Shown one piece after another: positions 9,840 through 12,880 of a DNA stretch of 12,880 bases. A model generated the notes under the pieces. That model was not told the DNA's origin, made no database searches, and was given only the letters and a program-made list of their open reading frames with translations. Positions within the stretch are counted from its first letter, which is position 1. Each line of letters opens with the position of its first letter. Source of the DNA: Hamiltosporidium magnivora (taxonomy: Eukaryota > Microsporidia > Dubosqiidae); the NCBI GenBank assembly GCA_004325065.1, contig PITI01000412.1, forward strand, positions 1-12,880, given 5' to 3'. The position numbers were made by a program, and so were the translations under genes.

Positions 9840-10126
9840 GCCTTTTCAGATTTTTTTTTGATAAATTTTCTGTATGTTAAACATTAGATTAATGTAGGCT
9901 AATCTTAATTGGTGCTTTGATATCAATTCGTCTTAGTCGTACTTCGTTTTGATTTTTTCTAATTTTTTTAATTGTCACAGAAGAAATATGAAACGTATGC
10001 TTAGCTCCTTTAATCTGTATAATACTCTTCTAAGTACATATATAGATTTTCAAGAGGCTTTCTATTCTTTTTCTTTGGTTTTACCTCATGTGAACGAGGT
10101 GAATAACATATTTTTATTCTAATAAA
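9840..10126 (-). other. Lysine-rich coding-like scrap, unassigned
   Basis: On the minus strand, 10126-10010 is open (contains SPRSHEVKPKKKNRKPLENL). After a possible one-base shift the frame 10029-9892 continues (IIQIKGAKHTFHISSVTIKK, then NEVRLRRIDIKAPIKISLH). Past two stops and a run of nine A's, a third frame gives KKSEKAAKASKKPD and a stop. The strong Lys/Arg bias and an Ala-Lys tail ending at a stop are typical of small ribosomal or chromatin proteins. The order of segments faintly recalls ribosomal protein uL24 (RPL26), but no motif is decisive. It could equally be chance in A-rich DNA. Confidence 0.25.
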
Positions 10127-12101
10127 TCAAGTTCTCTAGTCAAAAAATCTCAGTAATTTATGTTAAAGCCTACAAAAACAACTATCCTATGTCTTTTAGC
10201 ACTTTCCCTACATTAAACATACTTTTTTTTCTAATTTCATCGTTCCGCTCTATAAATAGTTTTTCGCGAGAAGTTGTTTAAAGGAAAATCATACTATATT
10301 GTTAAACACCCATCTCTTCTGGATAAATTTTACCCATGCATAGTAAGAAATAACTTTATAAAATAAACAAAACAGTAATGAAGCGTTCCATTCAAACCAA
10401 TATTTATCTTAACTGATACGTTTTTATCCTTGCTTTAGTTTATTTCAATGCCTTACAAATCTATAACAAATACGACTATGCGAAGAAGCTATTTTTTTGT
10501 AGAATTGGTTTTTAATATCTAATCTATCAGTTACTTTGTACTGCCAATATTTCTTTCCTTTGGTACAATATAGAAAAAAAGATAAAATAAGTTCATATTT
10601 TTTAAATATTTTGATATATCCAAAAAAATATATATGACTTTGGTATTCTAATATTTAAGAATATTATTATAAACCAATTTGTTAAACTATATAAAAAGAT
10701 ATAAATTTATTTCTTCTTTGCAAAATAACTGTCTAGAGAGAAGAATCATTTTTCGTTCGAGATTTTCGGTGAATTATTTATTAAAACAATATTTTGTGTG
10801 CTTGAAGTTTATAACTTATTCCATGCGCTTATTTAAGCTAACTTCTAACTGCGAAATTTCATCTTTGAAACCCTCGCGAAATTTTAAAATTGATATGAGG
10901 AATTATAGATGTTTTAAATAGATTCATTCGCTTTTATTGTATTTCCAATTTTTTTATTAGTGTTGCTTTTGTAATATCTCTCCGTATGGTATACGTTCAC
11001 ATTCTTATATGTAATGTTTTATACAAGCAAATATTTCTTGTAGCCAGTTAACTAAACAAATTTTACTTCTCGTGTAGTTCTTATTTAGAAGTTTTGTGAT
11101 TCGATCACGGTTTTATATCTAGAACCTGCTTATTTATGTCTATGATCCAATAAGTAAGCTTCTTTGCGCAAAACAAACCGAGCACCTTCTTAAAAATGAA
11201 TTATTTGTATAAATCATAAAGATATTTTTCTGCATCTTAATTTTCTTGGTATGTTAATAATGAATATTCTCATTACCTGCGACTTTATGATTACGAAGCA
11301 TATTTATAATTTTTAAACTCATAAAATCACATGAATAAGGTTCATGTGTATCGGATTTTTTAAAATTTTTTGTTTTTTGCTCCTGTGTGCATGATGATCG
11401 GCTTCTAAATCGCTAGTTTGGTTTATATGCACATTTTTAATAAAATATCAGCTCTTCATCATTAAATATACACCTTTTATCAATCTTTTTGTTATTTCCT
11501 CTTATATATCTATTTGATATTTTTGTAACATGAAAATCGAAATATATTTTGTCAACATTTGACTTGTTTTAAACGAATTTATTTTTACTAAATTGTCTGT
11601 GATAAAATTTCTTTAAATATTTTTTTGCTAAACTAGATTCTTGATTTGGCAAGAATATTCAATTTGATCTGCACAATTTTTTTCCTAAAATTTTCCTCTA
11701 AAAAATATTTTCAATCAAATTCAAATAACTATTTCTAGATTTATATATTAGAATGTAATTAAGATTTCAATCAAGAAAAAATAAACATAATTCCTAAGTA
11801 TTTCATGTATAGTTATACACCTTGAATCAATTTATTGCCAAATATGATTTTAAGTCAGGCGAATTTTAACCCTCGGAAAATTCTTCATGCTTCTTTAGTT
11901 TAAATTGATTTCCTTTCCTTTCCTAAGATTTATCTAAATATTGTTCTGGTCATAAAAAAAGGTGTTTTAAACAAATCCGTAATAACTATTAATTTAAATT
12001 TATGTATACATTAAATTTCACTCTGTATGAAATGATGATATCTTTTTAAATCGCAAGAATGTTATCAAAAAGTCTTTGTATTTTTTCAAAGTTAGGTCCA
12101 A
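10127..12101. other. Long AT-rich stretch, no supported gene
   Basis: About 2 kb without a gene I can defend. The longest frame is 80 codons on the plus strand, 10679-10921, starting only at TTG and rich in basic and aromatic residues (contains LERRIIFRSRFSVNYLL). It matches nothing I know and has no neighbours that support it. Small perfect hairpins such as GTGAT-TCG-ATCAC at 11096-11108 are too short to mean much. No tRNA cloverleaf is visible. Confidence 0.5.
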
Positions 12102-12293
12102 GTGTTTTCTCGAAATATTACAAAAACATCTTTTACCCTAAGAATACTTCCTTTGGTTGCTCATACAATTCAATGTTATCATATCAAAGAATGCATAGAA
12201 AATCACATACTGGTCACCTTTACAAAAAATTCAGCTAAAGATTTCGTAATTTTTGCGAAGATTCAAACTAAAAGTCTTGGTCTAGGTTTATAA
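12102..12293 (+). other. Unassigned 63-codon open frame
   Basis: A frame open for 63 codons runs from GTG 12102 to TAA 12293 (contains VAHTIQCYHIKECIENHILV and KNSAKDFVIFAKIQTK). Its amino-acid mix is more protein-like than most of the surrounding frames, and the patch is slightly less AT-rich. It has no ATG at the start, a stop lies two codons upstream, and no family is recognised. It may be a fragment of a decayed gene or chance. Confidence 0.15.
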
Positions 12294-12402
12294 AGTTAAT
12301 TTATGTTTAGACATGTTTGATTAATTTCGGAAAAATGTTATATTATGTACAAACTAAAATATTTATGATGTATTAACTTGTTTATATCAAAAGCATATTT
12401 TA

Positions 12403-12460
12403 CTTTCTATTTCTAAATTAAATACATATTGGTCTTTCTTTTTCTAAATTAAAAATCGGT
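12403..12460 (+). repeat. Imperfect tandem duplication, two units of about 30 bases
   Basis: Unit one (12403-12433) and unit two (12434-12460) both begin CTTTCT, share TTTCTAAATTAAA and end in CGGT or TGGT. The second is four bases shorter. The duplication sits about 60 bases left of the retrotransposon fragment at 12515. It is probably replication slippage. Confidence 0.5.
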
Positions 12461-12514
12461 TTTTCTTTATAACTCGCAGTATTACAACTTGATTTAAATG
12501 TTTACATTTAATAA

Positions 12515-12880
12515 TAAAATTTATTACTTTTAAAGCCAATTTGTAATAAACCCATCTGGCACTAATAAAAGGTTTCTTAAAAGTAAAGTACAGGTTGGTA
12601 GAAGAAGTCACTAAGAAAAGTTTAGAAGAAGCTCAACTTGGAAAACTATAAAACGAAATAGTAAAACGAAAACTCTATTCAAAGTTATGTAGTGCAAGGA
12701 AAAATGAGCTTGTGAGTGTTAGTGACTCTTCAAGATGGCTAAAGAGAGGAAATATTGGGCCACGAAATGAAGCTGTGTTCTGCTATATCCAGGATAGAAA
12801 TGTATTCTGGGGAGCAGATGGTGTGTGTCAACATTGCGGGAAGTCTGGTAAGACTGTAGATCATCTAGCAACTAGATGTG
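12515..12880 (+). mobile_element. Non-LTR retrotransposon, C-terminal part of reverse-transcriptase protein, partial at window end
   Basis: A single frame runs to the window edge. THLALIKGFLKVKYRLVEEV begins at 12550, followed by KSLEEAQLGKL, a TAA at 12649, then NELVSVSDSSRWLKRGNIGP and NEAVFCYIQDRNVFWGADG. The zinc knuckle CQHCGKSGKTVDHLATRC (C-X2-C-X8-H-X4-C) closes the window. This knuckle sits between the reverse-transcriptase thumb and the restriction-like endonuclease in R2/R4/Dong-like non-LTR elements, where it helps bind the target or the element RNA. The wording is close to what I recall of Hamiltosporidium reverse-transcriptase proteins. TAA codons at 12544, 12547 and 12649 show this copy is also inactive. 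Weak similarity (KFITFKAN) reaches back to about 12515, where it stops, as expected for a 5'-truncated or eroded copy. The endonuclease would follow beyond the edge. Confidence 0.8.

Noticed and set aside
10679..10921. 80-codon plus-strand open frame
   Set aside because: It has only a TTG start, no recognisable motif, no conserved neighbour and a composition expected of AT-rich noise.
11096..11108. GTGATTCGATCAC, resembling a tRNA T-arm
   Set aside because: The loop and stem do not fit the G-TTCRANN-C pattern, and no acceptor, D or anticodon arms are found around it.
1..12880. CRISPR array, phage genes or bacterial operon
   Set aside because: There are no regularly spaced repeats, no ribosome binding sites and no bacterial or phage families; the element type and composition point to a eukaryote.

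Overview
The window looks like a piece of a microsporidian genome, most likely Hamiltosporidium (a parasite of Daphnia) or a close relative. Three things point there. The DNA is extremely AT-rich. The only recognisable protein families are a secreted-looking leucine-rich-repeat (LRR) family and a non-LTR retrotransposon with a restriction-like endonuclease. The zinc-knuckle segment of that element at the right edge (C-X2-C-X8-H-X4-C, preceded by AVFCYIQDRNVFWGADG) matches my memory of reverse-transcriptase proteins common in Hamiltosporidium assemblies. The genus call is from memory and was not searched. No intact gene, tRNA, rRNA or CRISPR array is visible.

Layout: 1-1065 is AT-rich DNA with no supported gene. 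1066-3450 (+) is an LRR-type gene with a hydrophobic N-terminus, broken by about five single-base frameshifts. 3651-4225 is a less AT-rich island that is open on both strands and not identified. 4590-5290 (+) is a badly decayed piece of the reverse-transcriptase C-terminal (palm/thumb) region. 5577-7892 (-) is a second LRR-family pseudogene, paralogous to the first and facing it, with about six frameshifts and several in-frame stops. 8540-9211 (+) is a decayed 3' end of the same retrotransposon family (zinc knuckle plus endonuclease). 9212-12514 is mostly AT-rich sequence with a few short coding-like scraps, including a lysine-rich one on the minus strand at 9840-10126. 12515-12880 (+) is the best preserved retrotransposon copy; it runs off the window and carries in-frame stops.

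Overall this is a retrotransposon graveyard around two decaying members of a lineage-specific gene family. The most useful new points are: the two LRR pseudogenes can be aligned across their frameshifts; two retroelement relics that no long open frame reveals can be read by eye; and those two relics cover consecutive parts of the same element with the minus-strand LRR gene lying between them.
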